A DNA stretch of 64,000 nt, taken from Turnera subulata (taxonomy: Eukaryota > Streptophyta > Magnoliopsida > Malpighiales > Passifloraceae). The notes below the pieces were generated by a model. That model saw nothing but the letters and a program-made list of their open reading frames with translations. It ran no database searches and was not told the origin of the DNA. The DNA lies in assembly GCA_028386065.3 (NCBI GenBank), contig JAKUCV010007742.1, positions 25,948-89,947 on the forward strand, in the 5' to 3' direction. The number at the start of each line of letters is the position of its first letter. Within the stretch, counting starts at the first letter, position 1. The position numbers and the translations under genes are program-made. Of the stretch, positions 24,701 to 37,074 are shown piece after piece.

Positions 24701-24896
24701 CGCTTTGGGGGTCTTGCATGATCTTAGACCTGAACTCTAGCAGAGCTTGATAATCAGACTGATTTGGGCCAAGAGTAGCACTGGTGCAGGATATCATATG
24801 GCAAGTAAAATTGAACAAACTAATGAGGATTGTAAAAATGAAGTGTTTGGAGCTCGAGTATGGTGGTGATGGAAGCTCTAGGGGCAGTGTTTCCAT
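21738..24896 (-). CDS. LRR receptor-like serine/threonine kinase, subfamily XII type (RLK2)
   Basis: Two exons: 24896-22187 and 22102-21738, with the intron at the same APG|EYG position as RLK1 (donor CCAG|GTTAG, acceptor GGCAG|AGTATGG). The product is about 1025 aa. It starts METLPLELPSP, then a hydrophobic signal, LRRNT (SDYQALLEF ... CEWQGVTC), about twenty LRRs, a TM segment (VVVITIACGLGITIFSALLCW) and a kinase. The kinase has Gly loop GEGGFGSVYR, AIKVL, catalytic loop HCDLKPSN (non-RD) and DFG, and ends KEILNQN. It is tandem with RLK1 in the same orientation and clearly paralogous. The LRR region differs more than the kinase, as expected for receptors that recognise different ligands. 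No frame lesions were seen. Confidence 0.93.
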
Positions 24897-26778
24897 TTTT
24901 TTTTTTTTTTCTCATGGAAATCTCCCTCCGTGTCAACTATTATGTTGCTTGAGTTCTTAAATCTTGACTATGCACAACCACAGAATCTTGACAATGCCAC
25001 CAGGCTAGGAGTATTAAAACAGACAAGGACATATTTAATTGCAGGCACCTATTTTTTCAAACTTTTGGTTGCAGATGATGACCATGGAGAAGACTAAGAA
25101 AGTCTCCTCGATAAACCTATGTATCATCAAATTCATGGTCCCATAATTCGCATATTCCAATCAATTATGTGGAGCAGGGTTGCATAGGGCCCATTAACAA
25201 TCAACTCGATCCGGGGACCAGCCCAGTGGTCTTTTATTTGTATATGATCCACTTGGTCAGCCCTCCAGTTAGTTCGGGCAAGCCCATATAACTGCCAAGC
25301 CCGCACACAGCCCGTCCAGACTGGTATAGAGTTCGAGCACTTTAAAATACCCTCACTTGAGTTACAAGCCCACGTTAACGAGCTCAGTCCATTATTTGCA
25401 TATTGGTCAACAGCTGGTCTACAGCATCTTTTTTACATTTTCACTCTTATCAATCTGTTTTTTAACAATCCACATATTTTCCGTCAATTCTTTTAATTTG
25501 CATGTCAACTAGAACACTTAAAATGGTGATCTTCACCAAAGGAAGAAGATCTATTCATCAAAGACTAAAAAATTAAAGTCCCTTCACGAACTTGGACATT
25601 TCCCCTTAATATAAGAGGGATACCTGCTAGTACTAAATACTACTAATTCCTCTCTTTCTCTTGTCCTGGTTGTCACACAGATTCTCTTCAAAGCAAGTAA
25701 TAGAGCATTTTATGAGTTAAGGAAATTATTTAGGAGAGTAAGCATTTTTTTTTCAAAAAAGGAAGCACGAACATGCAGTCACTTAATGCCTTGAAAGGAT
25801 TTTCTCACCTAAGTATGGGCACCTTAGGCTAGCAAGAAAATCACCACTCTATATCCAAAGCATGAGATTGAGAAGTCCCTCCAATCCAATTAAGCTACTT
25901 AAAGCAAAGTAAAAGACTAGGCTTAGGCATCTCTCCCATCACAAACTCAAGAGAGCACTCTTGCGTAGAAAAAGCAGAACATGTGGAATGGAATGAGTTT
26001 AAAGAGCTACAGATATTGTCACATTAATGCCACCACCACCATGGTTGAATTTAACAGGAAAGGGGATGCATCGTGTACATAAAGCAACGAACCTATGCTC
26101 TTTATCTATTACTATTTCAGATGGAGCACTATTTATTCGACCAGTTCACATGCAAACAGCTAACTTATGCACCCCACCAACCATGCATATGAAATTGTGT
26201 TGTGACAAAATTATACTGTTCCAAAAGAAAAACGTGTGCTATTAAGTCATGACTAAGGATGAGTCCTGGCATAGGCTAGAGAAAAATAAGGGGAGAAAAA
26301 TAAATGCTTAGTCAACATATATCTGTCATGTTATGCCGACGGTTATAAATGCTTTTAAGGTTTTTTTTTTTTTGTACATCTTGATTTATAAGATTTGTAG
26401 CAGCTGAAAAAAAAAAGAAGATTATTTTGCTCAAGTAGAATGTGTATATATATAGTTGACAATTAAACCAACTAACGGTGAAAATGTAAATAAACACCAT
26501 AAAAATTTACCAGTAATAGTACGTAATAATTACTCGCTCGTAAACGGTTAGCTGCCAATGCCATAACGGTATAAATGAATGTGACTGTTACGCTCTAAAT
26601 TTTAAGATATCAGTATGACAGTATCACAGCAAATTAATAAAGCAGGATGCGAGTTCACATCCGCCATCTGATTGGAAAACGACATAATTTAATTCTAATT
26701 AGGAATTTGATATGATCACGATGACTTTTTTTTTTTCGTAATTTTTAGTTTCTTCCAAAGATCATATATAAACCAAGC

Positions 26779-26884
26779 TCTTTTTTTTACAACAGAATTA
26801 TATAAATAACACCCAAACTCCAACTCCTCCAACCTCTCCTCAATCCTATCCATTAAGATCGAACTCGTGACCCTTTGAAACGGC
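26779..26884 (-). mobile_element. SINE insertion with target-site duplication
   Basis: About 106 bp, starting on the plus strand with a T-run (its A-tail) and ending in a tRNA-like promoter end. On the minus strand, GGGTCACGAGTTCGATCTT contains a B-box-like motif. It is flanked by ATAAACCAAGC (26768-26778) and ATAAACCAAAC (26885-26895). The paralogous spacer at 33820-33845 (GTAAACCAAGCAATGTGGCG) lacks it, which gives an empty site. The A box is not clear, so it may be 5'-truncated. Confidence 0.65.
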
Positions 26885-27696
26885 ATAAACCAAACTATTT
26901 GGCGCATCACATGTATATTTTAACTTTTTGAGAAAAAAATTGTATTTTGACTTCAACCTAAAACCCCTAATTAGATAGAATTCAATCTCTTTCCAAACTT
27001 TTATTCTTTGCTCTCTTGAAGCAGCTCACGAATGGCTTCACAAGCCTCTTTCTTTTCTTTTTTCGTTAACTAACAATTGGTGAAAGATATGGGCATATAA
27101 TTTCATGGGAGAAGCAAAAGCTTGACTCCAAATACGATGCCCCAAAATTGCTGCTTTATCTTTTGTAACTTCTGTATATAAAAAGAGTAAGTGCTGCAAT
27201 TGGTTGGGGTTTTTAATTTATTTAGGATTTGGGTGTGTTTGGTTGATGTAGAGTAATATTTTAATTTGTAGTTTAATCTATTTGGGGTGCAAACGGATTC
27301 ACTTTCTAATCAATCCAGTTCGAAGTGGGTACACCCACTTTCTATGGATTCCACCTCGTGATATGTCACTAGATACATGGCACTCAACTTTCAAAATTCA
27401 TGATTTTTGTTGAACACAATGACCAAAAACTATTGAAATGTGGTGCAATGACCAAAATTTATGGCAAGGATAAGTTCAATGATAAAAAATTGCTTTTCAC
27501 CTTTTATTGATATATATAAAACATAATCAAATCTCCCCACCCATCAAGAGTAACAATTTATTTTCTTCTTTTTTCTTTCCCAAGAAATAGACATCATTAA
27601 CTTTCATTTCCTCAGAACTATAAGTCTATAACTTGTCCGAATGCAATAGAAAAAATAACACACACGTACCCGTCCCACATGCCTATCATATACCTG

Positions 27697-27704
27697 ACAC
27701 CTGG
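27697..27704 (+). promoter_or_regulatory. Mutated G-box/ABRE-like site of cupin 1
   Basis: ACACCTGG at the position where cupin 2 and cupin 5 promoters have ACACGTGG, inside an otherwise conserved block (CATGCCTATCATATAC ... GGAACAAACAAA). One G-to-C change destroys the ACGT core. Confidence 0.55.
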
Positions 27705-27790
27705 AACAAACAAACATCGTACCCGTCTCCTTGGAAACACCAAAAAAGAAAAGAAAAAAAAGTCATAAACCCAATTTTACACACCAATTT

Positions 27791-27972
27791 GTATGTTTTA
27801 GTCGATTTCATACATAAACTTGGATCAATTTAATACATTAATTTTTAAAATTGAGGATCAATTTATTGTATTAAATTTCAAATTTGGATCAATTTAATAC
27901 ATTAATTTTCAAAACTGGGTATATGATAGATTGGCCCAATAACAAATATGTATCAAATTGACCAAAACATAT
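27791..27972. mobile_element. MITE-like element with 22-23-bp terminal inverted repeats
   Basis: The left end GTATGTTTTAGTCGATTTC pairs with the reverse complement of the right end (27950-27972). Inside are two tandem copies of TTGGATCAATTTAATACATT. No clear target duplication is visible, so superfamily and exact ends are uncertain. Confidence 0.45.
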
Positions 27973-28143
27973 GGTATTATGCCAAAAAAAAAAAGAAAGT
28001 ATGTTATATACTTATATGGAATCGTTATAAATGTAGATGTTATCTTACTGGCGGGTTGTCATAAGCTAATATCAGCCTAGAAACAAACCTCAACTAGCTA
28101 CGTGAAGTTCAAACAAAAGGAAGGCCTCAAAACTTATCAAACC

Positions 28144-28601
28144 ATGGATTTTGACCTATCTCCAAAGTTTGCTGATCAAGAGCTGTTCAATGGAGAAGGT
28201 GGTTCCTACCAAAGCTGGTCTGCTACTGACTTTCCATTGCTTGGCGAGGCAAAGGTTGGTGCAGGAAGGCTTGTTCTTCAACCCCAGGGTTTCGCTCTCC
28301 CCCACTTCGCTGATTGCTCCAAAATGGGTTATGTTCTTCAAGGTATAGATACAAATTCAGTCAACAACTTAAGTACGTATAAAGAGACTAATTAAGTACG
28401 GTAAATATATTTATTGGATGCTAATCGAGTGCTTTATTGCTGTCATGTCATGACCAAAGAATTACACACTCTAACTGTGACATAACACTAATTATATCAT
28501 GCTACGTCTAACTACAAACTGATGGGATTATTATTGTTTATATAGTTCATATAGTCGCTCTTTTTAATATGGATCAATATCATGTATTAAATTAATTAAC
28601 C

Positions 28602-28636
<35 letters not shown>

Positions 28637-29758
28637 GTGCTGCAGGTACTGAAGGCATAGTGGGGATGGTGCTCCCTAACTCATCAAAAGAGGTGGTGCT
28701 GAAGCTCAGAAAAGGAGACGTGATACCGGTACCCCTTGGATCAGTCTCATGGTGGTACAACAATGGAGACTCAGAACTTATAGTGGTCTTCTTAGGGGAG
28801 ACATCGGGGGCCTATGTTCCTGGTCAATTCACCTATTTCCTTCTAAGTGGAGGCCTTGGCATCTTGTCAGGTTTCTCATCAGAATTCACTTCCAGAGCTT
28901 ACAAACTCAACCAGGAAGATGCCAACAAACTTGCCAATAGCCAAAAAGGGGTGTTGATCGTCAAGCTAGACGAAGCAGCAGCAAAAGCCATGCCTCAGCC
29001 TAGTTGTCATCACCAAAAGTTGGTATATAACATAGATGACGCATCATCAGCTGATGATCTTAACTTCAAAGGAGGTGGAACGTTTAAAACATTAACGGCA
29101 GATAAGTTTCGTTTCCTTGAAGAAGTAGGGCTGAGTATGAACCATGCAAAGCTGGAAGCTAAAGCCATGTACTCCCCTACGTATACTGCGGATGCTACAA
29201 TTCGGGTTTTTTATGTTTATAAAGGAAGTGGTAAGGTTCAGATTGTGGGAATCAATGGCAAGCGGGTCCTGGATGCCACAGTAGAGGCTGGTCAATTGCT
29301 TGTTGTGCCAAGACAGTTTACTGTCGCTAAAATTGCTGGCAGTGAAGGAATGGAGTTTGTTTCTATCTTAACATCAACTAGGTACGTAATTATATCGCAC
29401 TATATTGTATTTGATTAATTTGTATTTTATTTAGTCAAAGATTAACATGAATATCGATCGTCTAAATTAACTAGAGATCAATAAAGGCCACCTCGTTGCT
29501 GTTGTTTTTTTTTCAATCAAGTGCAGTTGTTTTCTTAATATCTCTATAATTTATCTCTATTATCCTTTCCTTAGAATTAAGTTTCATTGCTTTGATACCT
29601 GCTGCAGGCCTGTCGTTGAAGAGCTGGCCACAAAGAAATCAGTGTGGAGTGCTTTATCTCCAATAGTTTCGCAAGTTTCTCTCGATGTGACTCCAGAATT
29701 TGAAGCATTATTCAGGTCCACTAATGAAACGACCAGTCTTCTGATCCCGGGCAAATAA
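28144..29758 (+). CDS. Bicupin (11S-globulin/glutelin-like, RmlC-like cupin), cupin 1
   Basis: Three exons: 28144-28342, 28646-29381 and 29608-29758. Junctions are CAAG|GTATAG ... TGCAG|GTACTG and ACTAG|GTACG ... TGCAG|GCCTG. The product is 361 aa, close to the roughly 356 aa of Arabidopsis At1g07750/At2g28680 cupins, with which it shares the start (MDFDLSPKF), WWYNNGDSEL in the first barrel, VFYVYKGSGKVQ in the second and KSVWSALSP near the end. It has two cupin barrels (about 45-155 and 205-320) and no signal peptide, so unlike storage globulins it should be cytosolic. Function in this family is poorly known; a storage or nutrient-related role is only by analogy. The gene is intact. The first intron contains an AT microsatellite (28601-28640). 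Confidence 0.9.
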
Positions 29759-30029
29759 ATAGTTATCTAAGAAATGCTATTAGTTCAATTCGGGTCCGTT
29801 GCCTTATACAAATTTGTGTTTCTGTTTTGCATGTCTTTTCTTTTTTGTCGAGTGTTTTGCGTGTTGACAGTAAGATATTGAGTTCTGTATTCACCCAAAA
29901 AAATAAAAAACAGACTGATCAGTTCTGTTTTGCATGTTGGCAATAAGAAGGTGCGTTATATATATGTATATATACATATTTTTTTGAGAATGCTATATTA
30001 AGGTATAAAATTGTCATACATAAATACTA
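29759..30029. other. 3' flank of cupin 1
   Basis: Downstream sequence (GTTTTGCATG, CAGACTGATCAGTTCTGT segments) that is repeated after cupins 2, 3 and 5. No gene is seen. Confidence 0.5.
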
Positions 30030-30765
30030 TATATATATCCAGATTACGTTAGTTGTCCTAGCTAGAGAGTCACGTATATATAGTTCCACCAAAGACGTTT
30101 TGACCAGATGCAAAAAGAACTTGTAATGAACTAAGGTTCCCAAATTGATTGACATATAAAATTGTTTGAACTTGGACAAGGCAACAAGCTCACCTGGAAT
30201 CTTTCTTGCTAGCTTGTTGAATGACAACAGAAAGATATGTGCATGAGGATGTACGTTTAAGCAGTTGGACAATTGAGATGGTATTTGGCCATCAAAGGAA
30301 TCGGTACCTAACTGTAAACTTGTAGCCTGAAGAGATGGGCAATTTCATGGTGGGATTTCACCCTGTGGAGAGTTGTTTTGAAGTCTAATTCCCCCGAGGA
30401 AGCTCATGTTTCCAAGGTGATCGGAGACAAAGAACCCACCAAGCCTTGTGATGAAATATCTAGGACGGTCACTCTTCTATGTTTCTTGCCACATGTGACA
30501 CCTTGCCACTCGCAGAAATGGATGGAATCAATCCATGACCTCATGACGTACGCTTTGGGGGTTATACATGATCTTAGACCTGAACTCTAGCAGACCTTGA
30601 TAATCAGACTGATTTTGGCCAAGAGTAGTACTGGTGCAGGATATGATATGGCAAGTGAAATTGAACAACGTAATGAGGATTGTAAAAATGAAGTGTTAGG
30701 AGAAAATTGCTTGTTTAATTCTTGGTGGTGGAAGTTCTAGGGGAAGTGTTTCCATTTTTATTTTT
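30030..30765 (-). pseudogene. LRR receptor kinase 5' fragment (RLK2-like), decayed
   Basis: The minus strand matches the 5' end of RLK2, from the region of its initiator (GGAAACACTTCCCC near 30750) through LRRNT and the first LRRs. It is broken by multiple small indels, for example the extra ACGT near 30545 and a GAT insertion near 30418. Homology stops around 30030 in the LRR region. No kinase portion is present. It is the head of a receptor kinase left by the duplication that also produced cupin 2. Confidence 0.85.
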
Positions 30766-32831
30766 TATCTCATGGAAATCTCCCTCAGTGTTAAGTACTG
30801 CTATGTTGCTTGAGTTCTTAAATCTCGACTATGCGCAACCACAGATTCTTGACAATGCCACCATGGTAGTAGTCTCCTCGAGAAACCTAAATATCATCAA
30901 TTCATGGTATAGACTACAGTGGTTGGTTGAGCACTTGAGTCACAGCCGTCGAAGGATGCCCAAATGGAGACAAGGCTGGCTAAACTGGGGTTAGGAATAC
31001 CTTTTGGGCCCTGGACAATTCGGAAGTACTGCTATATATAAATATAACTTTTCTTATGGACCATTCTCTCTTCAAAGCCCAGAAGGCATGCATGTCTCTT
31101 TTCAAAGCCCAGCATGCATGCCTACAGCATCATATCTTGCATTTTTCACTCTATCTCTATCCCTTTTTAACAATCCACACATTTTCCGTAAATTCTTTTA
31201 ATTTGCACATCAGTTAGAACACTTAAAATGGTGATATTCACCAAAGGAAGAAGATATATTCATCAAAGACTAAAAAAATTAAAGTCCCTTCATGAATGAA
31301 AGCAAGATCTCAAGCATATGTTAGCTTATTAATGACATTCTCGTCTTTTGGACGTGGAGACAAGAGTAAAAGCAAAGTCTAAGTTCGATCTAACCTAACA
31401 TGGACTCAGAGGATAAGGGTCTAAATATCGAATCAAAGAAATGGGAGTTCTATTGTATCTATACTATTGACGGATTATGACTGTCTTTTGAAAGTAGTAG
31501 TAATCTCTAGTCGAGTAGGGCAAAAGAGGATAAGTGGAAGAGAGGAGCTAACAACCTGTACAGTTGATCTTAAACCCAACCAACCTCGGATGCTTTGTCA
31601 CACAAGGTCTCTTAAAAGCAACCGATGGAGCATTGTCTGAGTTAAGGAAATTATTTAGGAGAGTAGCATCTTTTTCAAAAAAATGAAGCAGTCACTCAAT
31701 GCCTTGAAAGCAATTTCTTACCTAAGTAGGCACCTTAGGCTAGTAAGAAAATCATAACTCTATTTAAAGCATGAGAAGGCCCTCCAATCCAATTAAGCCA
31801 CTTAAAGCTAGGTAAAAGACTAGGCTTGAGGCATGTCTCCCATCACAAACTCAAGAACAGTACTCTTGCGTAGAAAAACAGAACAATGTTGAATGAATGA
31901 GTTAAAAAGCTATAAATGTCGCAATGCCACCATGGTTGTACTTAATTAACAGGAAAGGGGACGCATCGTGTACATGAAACAATGAACCTGCCCCATGCTT
32001 TGAAACCTTGACCTGTGGAGGTGTGCTTATGATATACTCCAAATACAATGTTTCTATTCAACGTTTTCAATCAATCAATTAGCATAAAAAAAACGTTTTC
32101 AATCAATAACTCTTTATTTGTTTATTTCAGTTGGAGCATTATTCGAATTCTCAAATGTTAAGTAATTGACAAATTAATCATTTATCAGAAAAGAAGCATT
32201 AACATTTTGCAAATTCAACCAGTGCACATGCAAACAGCTAACTTATGCACACCACCACCAACCATATGAAATTTATCAAAACTCAATGCAGAGCCAGTTG
32301 TCTACCACTAGTAGAATCAGCCAGAAGAAAGGGTTACATCCGGATTTTTCAGGGCCAAGCATATTGATGTGGGCAATTGTTTTGTAGCAAAAAATTAACT
32401 GTAGCATGAAATTTTGTAATGTACCATATTTTTTTTTTCCGGCAATCAGTACAAGCCTAAAATTAATACTCAAAATTAATAGGTTGTCTTGTCAAAGTTA
32501 AGTGTCGAAATAGTTCTAGACTTTAATTTTATCTTCTATGAGGATCGTTTAAATTTTTGCACAAACGCTTGCGTACCATCGCGGATTACCGGCGGCCCGT
32601 CCCCCTTATTACCCGGCCCAAAAAGGTGATAGCCCAGTCCATTATATAAATAATATAAGCTGCAAGTCTGCAACAGTCAAATCCTCCCTCACTCCCTGCA
32701 TTTCCAATCAAAGAGAGAAGAAAACCCATAAATAAAAGAAAGAGAAGAAAACCTAGAAACCTTTCGGGTTTCGATTCTACCCACCGAACTCCAAGGAGTA
32801 AGCAGCCCAATCCTCACAACGGTTGAAGAAG

Positions 32832-32969
32832 ATGTTTCCTAAGGAGACTGCCCTGGATTTCTTCCGCTGGATTCAGATAGCGTCGCTGGAGGAACTCTTC
32901 CGCAAGGAGGAAGGCTCGACCCTGGTGACGTTAGGGCCGTCTTCTTATCTGGTGTTCAACCAGCTTTGA
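32832..32969 (+). CDS. Small ORF behind a promoter-like region; unrecognised gene fragment
   Basis: A 45-codon ORF from ATG 32832 (MFPKETALDFFRWIQIASL ...) to TGA 32967. It is preceded by features of a housekeeping-type promoter: GGCCCA motifs at 32617-32630, a TATATAAATAATATAA box near 32642, and a purine-rich leader with AAACCTAGAAACC. I do not recognise the protein. No splice donor gives an obvious continuation, although GGTAAGGTCTGG at 32990 lies just past the stop. It most likely is the 5' end of a real gene copied or stranded here. This block is absent from the other spacer copies. Confidence 0.3.
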   Translation: MFPKETALDFFRWIQIASLEELFRKEEGSTLVTLGPSSYLVFNQL

Positions 32970-34266
32970 CATTTTGTGTCTTCTCTGGTAAGGTCTGGTC
33001 ACTTCACCAATCTTTTCCTTGTGTGGGTGCGGATTGAGGAGAGTGCTGTTGGTGAAGATAGAGTTGTCTCCATAGATACCGGGGCCTCCATCTGAGGAGA
33101 AGCAAATAATTTACATGATTTAGGATCATGGTTAAGTCAGTGGTACAAACTCTTCTAAATTTTTAAGTGCTAAATATATTATTATTATTATTCTAATATT
33201 AATTTTATCCTCTAATACATTTGTTGCTTAGGGATGACTAAAAATCATAAAAGGGCCATCATTAAAATTCTTGATAAGAAGGTCTGCGTAAACATCTAAC
33301 TTCAAAAACGGGATACTTGTACGAATGTATTGCTCACTGTGTTCCAAAGTACTCACAAATTCATTTTTTTTAGCACAAAAACAAAATCCACGTGATAATT
33401 AAGGATCAGAATTGAGATATCTTTGTCATGGAGTTGTGCCGTGTTTAACTTTTGACGGTTTATAAATGCTTATAAGACTTTTTTTTGGTACATCTTGATT
33501 TTTAAGATTTGTAGATACGTAGGAAAAAAAGATTATTTTGCTCGAGTAGCATGTGCATATATCTAGTTAACAATTAAACCAGTTAACGTAATTACTCGCT
33601 CATAAATGGTACAGCTGCCAATTAATGCCATAATTGTACAAATGAATGTGACTATTACGCTCTAAATTTTAAGATATCACAGCAAAGAAGGACGCGAGTT
33701 CACTATCGCTATCTGATTGGAAAACGACATAGTTTAATTTTAAGTAGGAATATGATATGATCACCCTGACACTTTTTTTTTTCGTAATTTTTTTAGTTTC
33801 TTCCAAAGATCATAAGTAAACCAAGCAATGTGGCGCATCAAAGTGTATTTTACTTTGAATTTTTTCTATTGATATGCATGACAACACCAAATCTCCCACC
33901 CATCCTGATGTGGTAATTCTTTTTTTTTTATATATGGTATATTTAAGTAAGTATATATTAGCCATGCACATAATCCAACGGCATATTTTCTTTCAGAAAA
34001 AAAAAATAAAATCCACCGACAGATCACCATGACGTCGACCTGATGAAATCCAAATACGGATTAAGAGTCATATATTATATAGATTAACCTCGCAGTAATT
34101 AATTACTTCAAATTTCACAAAAAAAATGTTCTCCAAATAGCCAAGGTAGATTGAAAAATATAGTGGATCGGTCTATTAATTCTGACCAACGATAGGCCAA
34201 CTAATTAACATTTATTTTATTTTTGTTTTTTACAGGAAATAGACATCATTAACTTTCATATACTTG

Positions 34267-34274
34267 ACACGTGG
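34267..34274 (+). promoter_or_regulatory. G-box/ABRE-like site of cupin 2
   Basis: ACACGTGG, about 220 bp upstream of the cupin 2 ATG, in the conserved context CTTGACACGTGGAA that is shared with cupin 5. Such ACGT cores bind bZIP factors of the ABA response and seed programme. A TATA box (TTATATATATAG) follows at 34376-34387. Confidence 0.55.
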
Positions 34275-34492
34275 AACAAACAAGCAATCATGACATCATC
34301 ACAGTACCCGTCTCCATGGAAAGGCCAAAAAGAAAACAAAAAAGAAAGTATGCTATATACTTATGTTGAATTGTTTATATATATAGATGTTATCTTACTT
34401 GAGGGTTATCATAAGCTAGCTAATTTCAGCTTAAAACAAGACCCAACTAGCTACGTGAAGTTCAAACAAAAAGAAGGCCTCAAAACTCAGCC

Positions 34493-36335
34493 ATGGATTT
34501 TGACCTATCTCCAAAGTTTGCTCAAGAGTTGTTCCATGGGGAAGGTGGTTCCTACCACAGCTGGACTGCTACTGAATTTCCATTGCTTGGCGAGGAAAAG
34601 GTTGGTGCAGGAAGGCTTGTTCTTCAACCCCAGGGTTTTGCTCTTCCTCACTACCCGGATTGCCTCAAAATTGGTCATGTTCTTCAAGGTAATGATACAA
34701 ATTAAATGCTGTCAACAACTTAAGTATAAAGAGATTAAACAGTAAATATTATTTTCTTGGATGCTAATCGAGTGTTTTATTGCTAATTGTAAAACAACAC
34801 TTATATCATGATACAAATTCTGTCAACAACTTAAGTATAAAGAGACTAAACACTAAATAGTATAATTTTTTTGGATGCTAATCGAGTGTTTTATTGCTGT
34901 CATGCATGACCAAAGAATTACATACACGCTAATTGTGAAACAAAACAACACTTATATCATTCTACGTCTAACTACGTTACAGTATCATGCACCCATGAGA
35001 AAAAAAAATAGTAAATATTATTAATGTTAACAAATTAATGGGATTAATTAATCTGTCATTATAAGGTTTATGCTTAGTCACTCTTTTTAGTATGGATCAC
35101 GTATTAAATTAATTAACCTATATATATTATAGGTACTGAAGGAATAGTGGGAATGGTGCTCCCTAACTCATCAAAAGAGGTGGTATTGAAGCTCAGGAAA
35201 GGAGACGTGATACCAGTACCCCTCGGATCACTCTCATGGTGGTACAACAATGGAGACTCAGAACTTACTGTTGTCTTCTTAGGGGAGACATCCGAGGCCT
35301 ATGTTCCTGGTCAATTCACCTACTTCATTTTAACTGGAGGCCTAGGCATCCTGTCAGGATTCTCATCAGAATTCACTTCCAGAGCTTACAAACTCAACCA
35401 AGAAGATGCAAACAAACTTGCCAACAGCCAAAAAGGGTTGATGATCGTCAAGCTAGAGGAAGCAGCAGCAAAAGCCATGCCTCAGCCTCGTTGTGATCAC
35501 CACAAGTTGGTATATAACACAGATGATGCATCATCAGCTGATGATGTTAACGTCAAAGGAGGTGGAACGTTTAAAACATGTACAGCAGATAAGTTTCGTT
35601 TCCTTGAAGAAGTAGGGCTGAGCGTTAACCTTGCAAACCTGGAAGCTAAAGCAATGTACTCCCCTACACATACCGTGGATGGTACAGTACGGGTTTTTTA
35701 TGTTTACGAAGGGAGTGGTAAGGTTCAGGTTGTGGGAATCAATGGCAAGCGGGTCCTGGATGCCACAGTAGAGGCTGGTCAATCGCTTGTTGTGCCACAA
35801 AATTTTGCTGTTGCTATAATTGCTGGCAGTGAAGGAATGGAGTCTGTTTCTATCCTAACATCAACTAGGTACGTAATTAACATGGATATCGATCGTACTA
35901 GAGATCAATTAAAGGTCACCTTGTTGTTTTTTTTTTTTATAAATCAACATATTTTATTAATAAAGCAATATAAATTAAATGTGCAAATGTTTATGTTAGT
36001 AATTAAAACCTGGAGTAAGTACTTTGATATAATTATGTGATGCACTTTCTTTCTTAGTATATATCTACTGAGAATTTCTTAATTTTATATTTGCAATTAA
36101 GTGCAGTTGTTTCTTAATATCTCTATAATTTATCTCTTATCATTTTCTTAGCATTAAGTTTCATTCTTCTGATACCTGCTGTAGGCCTGTCGTTGAAGAG
36201 CTGGCCACAAAGAAATCAGTGTGGAGTGCTTTATCTCCAATAGTTTCGCAAGTTTCCCTCGACGTGACTTCAGAATTTGAAGCATTATTCAGGTCCAAAA
36301 TTGAAACGACCAGTCTTCTGATCCCTGGCAAATAA
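34493..36335 (+). CDS. Bicupin (11S-globulin/glutelin-like), cupin 2
   Basis: Three exons: 34493-34688, 35133-35868 and 36185-36335 (acceptors TTATAG|GTACTG and GCTGTAG|GCCTG). The product is 360 aa, one residue shorter than cupin 1 at the start (KFAQELF against KFADQELF). Both barrels are complete and the frame is intact throughout. It differs from cupin 1 at scattered residues (for example GSLSWWYNNGDSELTVVF). It shares most 5' and 3' flanks with cupin 1, so the duplication included regulatory DNA. No signal peptide. The first intron carries a local duplication of the segment ATACAAATTCTGTCAACAAC (near 34686 and 34801). Confidence 0.9.
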
Positions 36336-36835
36336 ATAGTTATCTATGAAATGCTATTAGTTCAATTCGGGTCCGTTTCCTTTTACAAATTTGTGTTTCT
36401 GTTTTGCATATCTTTTTTTTTTTTTTTAGAGTCGAGTGTTTTGCATGTTGACAATAAGATTGAGTTAATTTGTATTCACCTAAAAAAACAGACTAATCAG
36501 TTCTGTTTTTGCATGTTGGCAATAAGATGGTGCAATTAATTATATATGTTAAATATACATATTATTTAGGTGGAGCAAAGGTGGCATAGGCCCGTTCACA
36601 ATCAACTCCGGGGACACAGCCGTCCAGACTGGTGTATAGTGGTTGGTTGAGCACTTTAATACCCTCACTTGAGAGTCACAGCCGTCAAAGAACATTTAAT
36701 TAACATGATCATGTACATTGTATAAGTACTACAACCAACCACAGGATCCCATATATGGGTTATAAATTTGGTAACCTTGAACTTGGAAGTTTGGAAGGAT
36801 GCGCCCAACGGAGGAGACAAGTCGAGCTTGAATAA

Positions 36836-37074
36836 TACTCCCTATGTCCCTCAATATAGGTGGTTTAAGGTTTTTGCACACCCATTAAGAAAAGCATTAA
36901 ATAGACTAAATCTCATTAATTTTTACTATGCATTTTACTAACCTACCCTTTACACTATACTAAGATTAAAATACTCCAGGAGTACAAGTTGTTTTGGTTA
37001 AGGGTAAATTTGGAAAAATTTAATTTAATGTTTATTGAAACTCTAAAACGACTTATATTGTGAGGGAGGCGATA
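36836..37074. mobile_element. Stowaway-like MITE (Tc1/mariner type), degenerate
   Basis: The left end CTCCCTATGTCCCTCAATAT and the right end (reverse complement CCTCCCTCACAATATAAGTC) match the generic plant Stowaway termini and each other with small indels. It is flanked by TA on both sides (36836-36837 and 37073-37074). About 235 bp, AT-rich, no ORF. Confidence 0.6.

Larger units (their letters stand above)
24897..28143. other. Spacer upstream of RLK2 and cupin 1 with duplicated blocks
   Basis: No gene is seen. 25440-25760 recurs at 31150-31680 and 38095-38370. 25780-26100 recurs at 31680-31990 and 38395-38650. 26340-26780 recurs at 33450-33820 (RLK-to-cupin spacer). It holds a SINE (26779-26884) and a MITE-like element (27791-27972). 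The cupin 1 promoter block is at about 27660-28143. Confidence 0.6.
30766..34492. other. Spacer between RLK fragment and cupin 2
   Basis: It repeats the spacer upstream of RLK2 (31140-32280 corresponds to about 25430-26200) and of cupin 1 (33450-33850 corresponds to 26340-26905). A segment 31310-31600 has no counterpart in the other copies. 32580-33160 is a promoter-plus-ORF fragment described separately. The cupin 2 promoter is at about 34240-34492. Confidence 0.6.
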
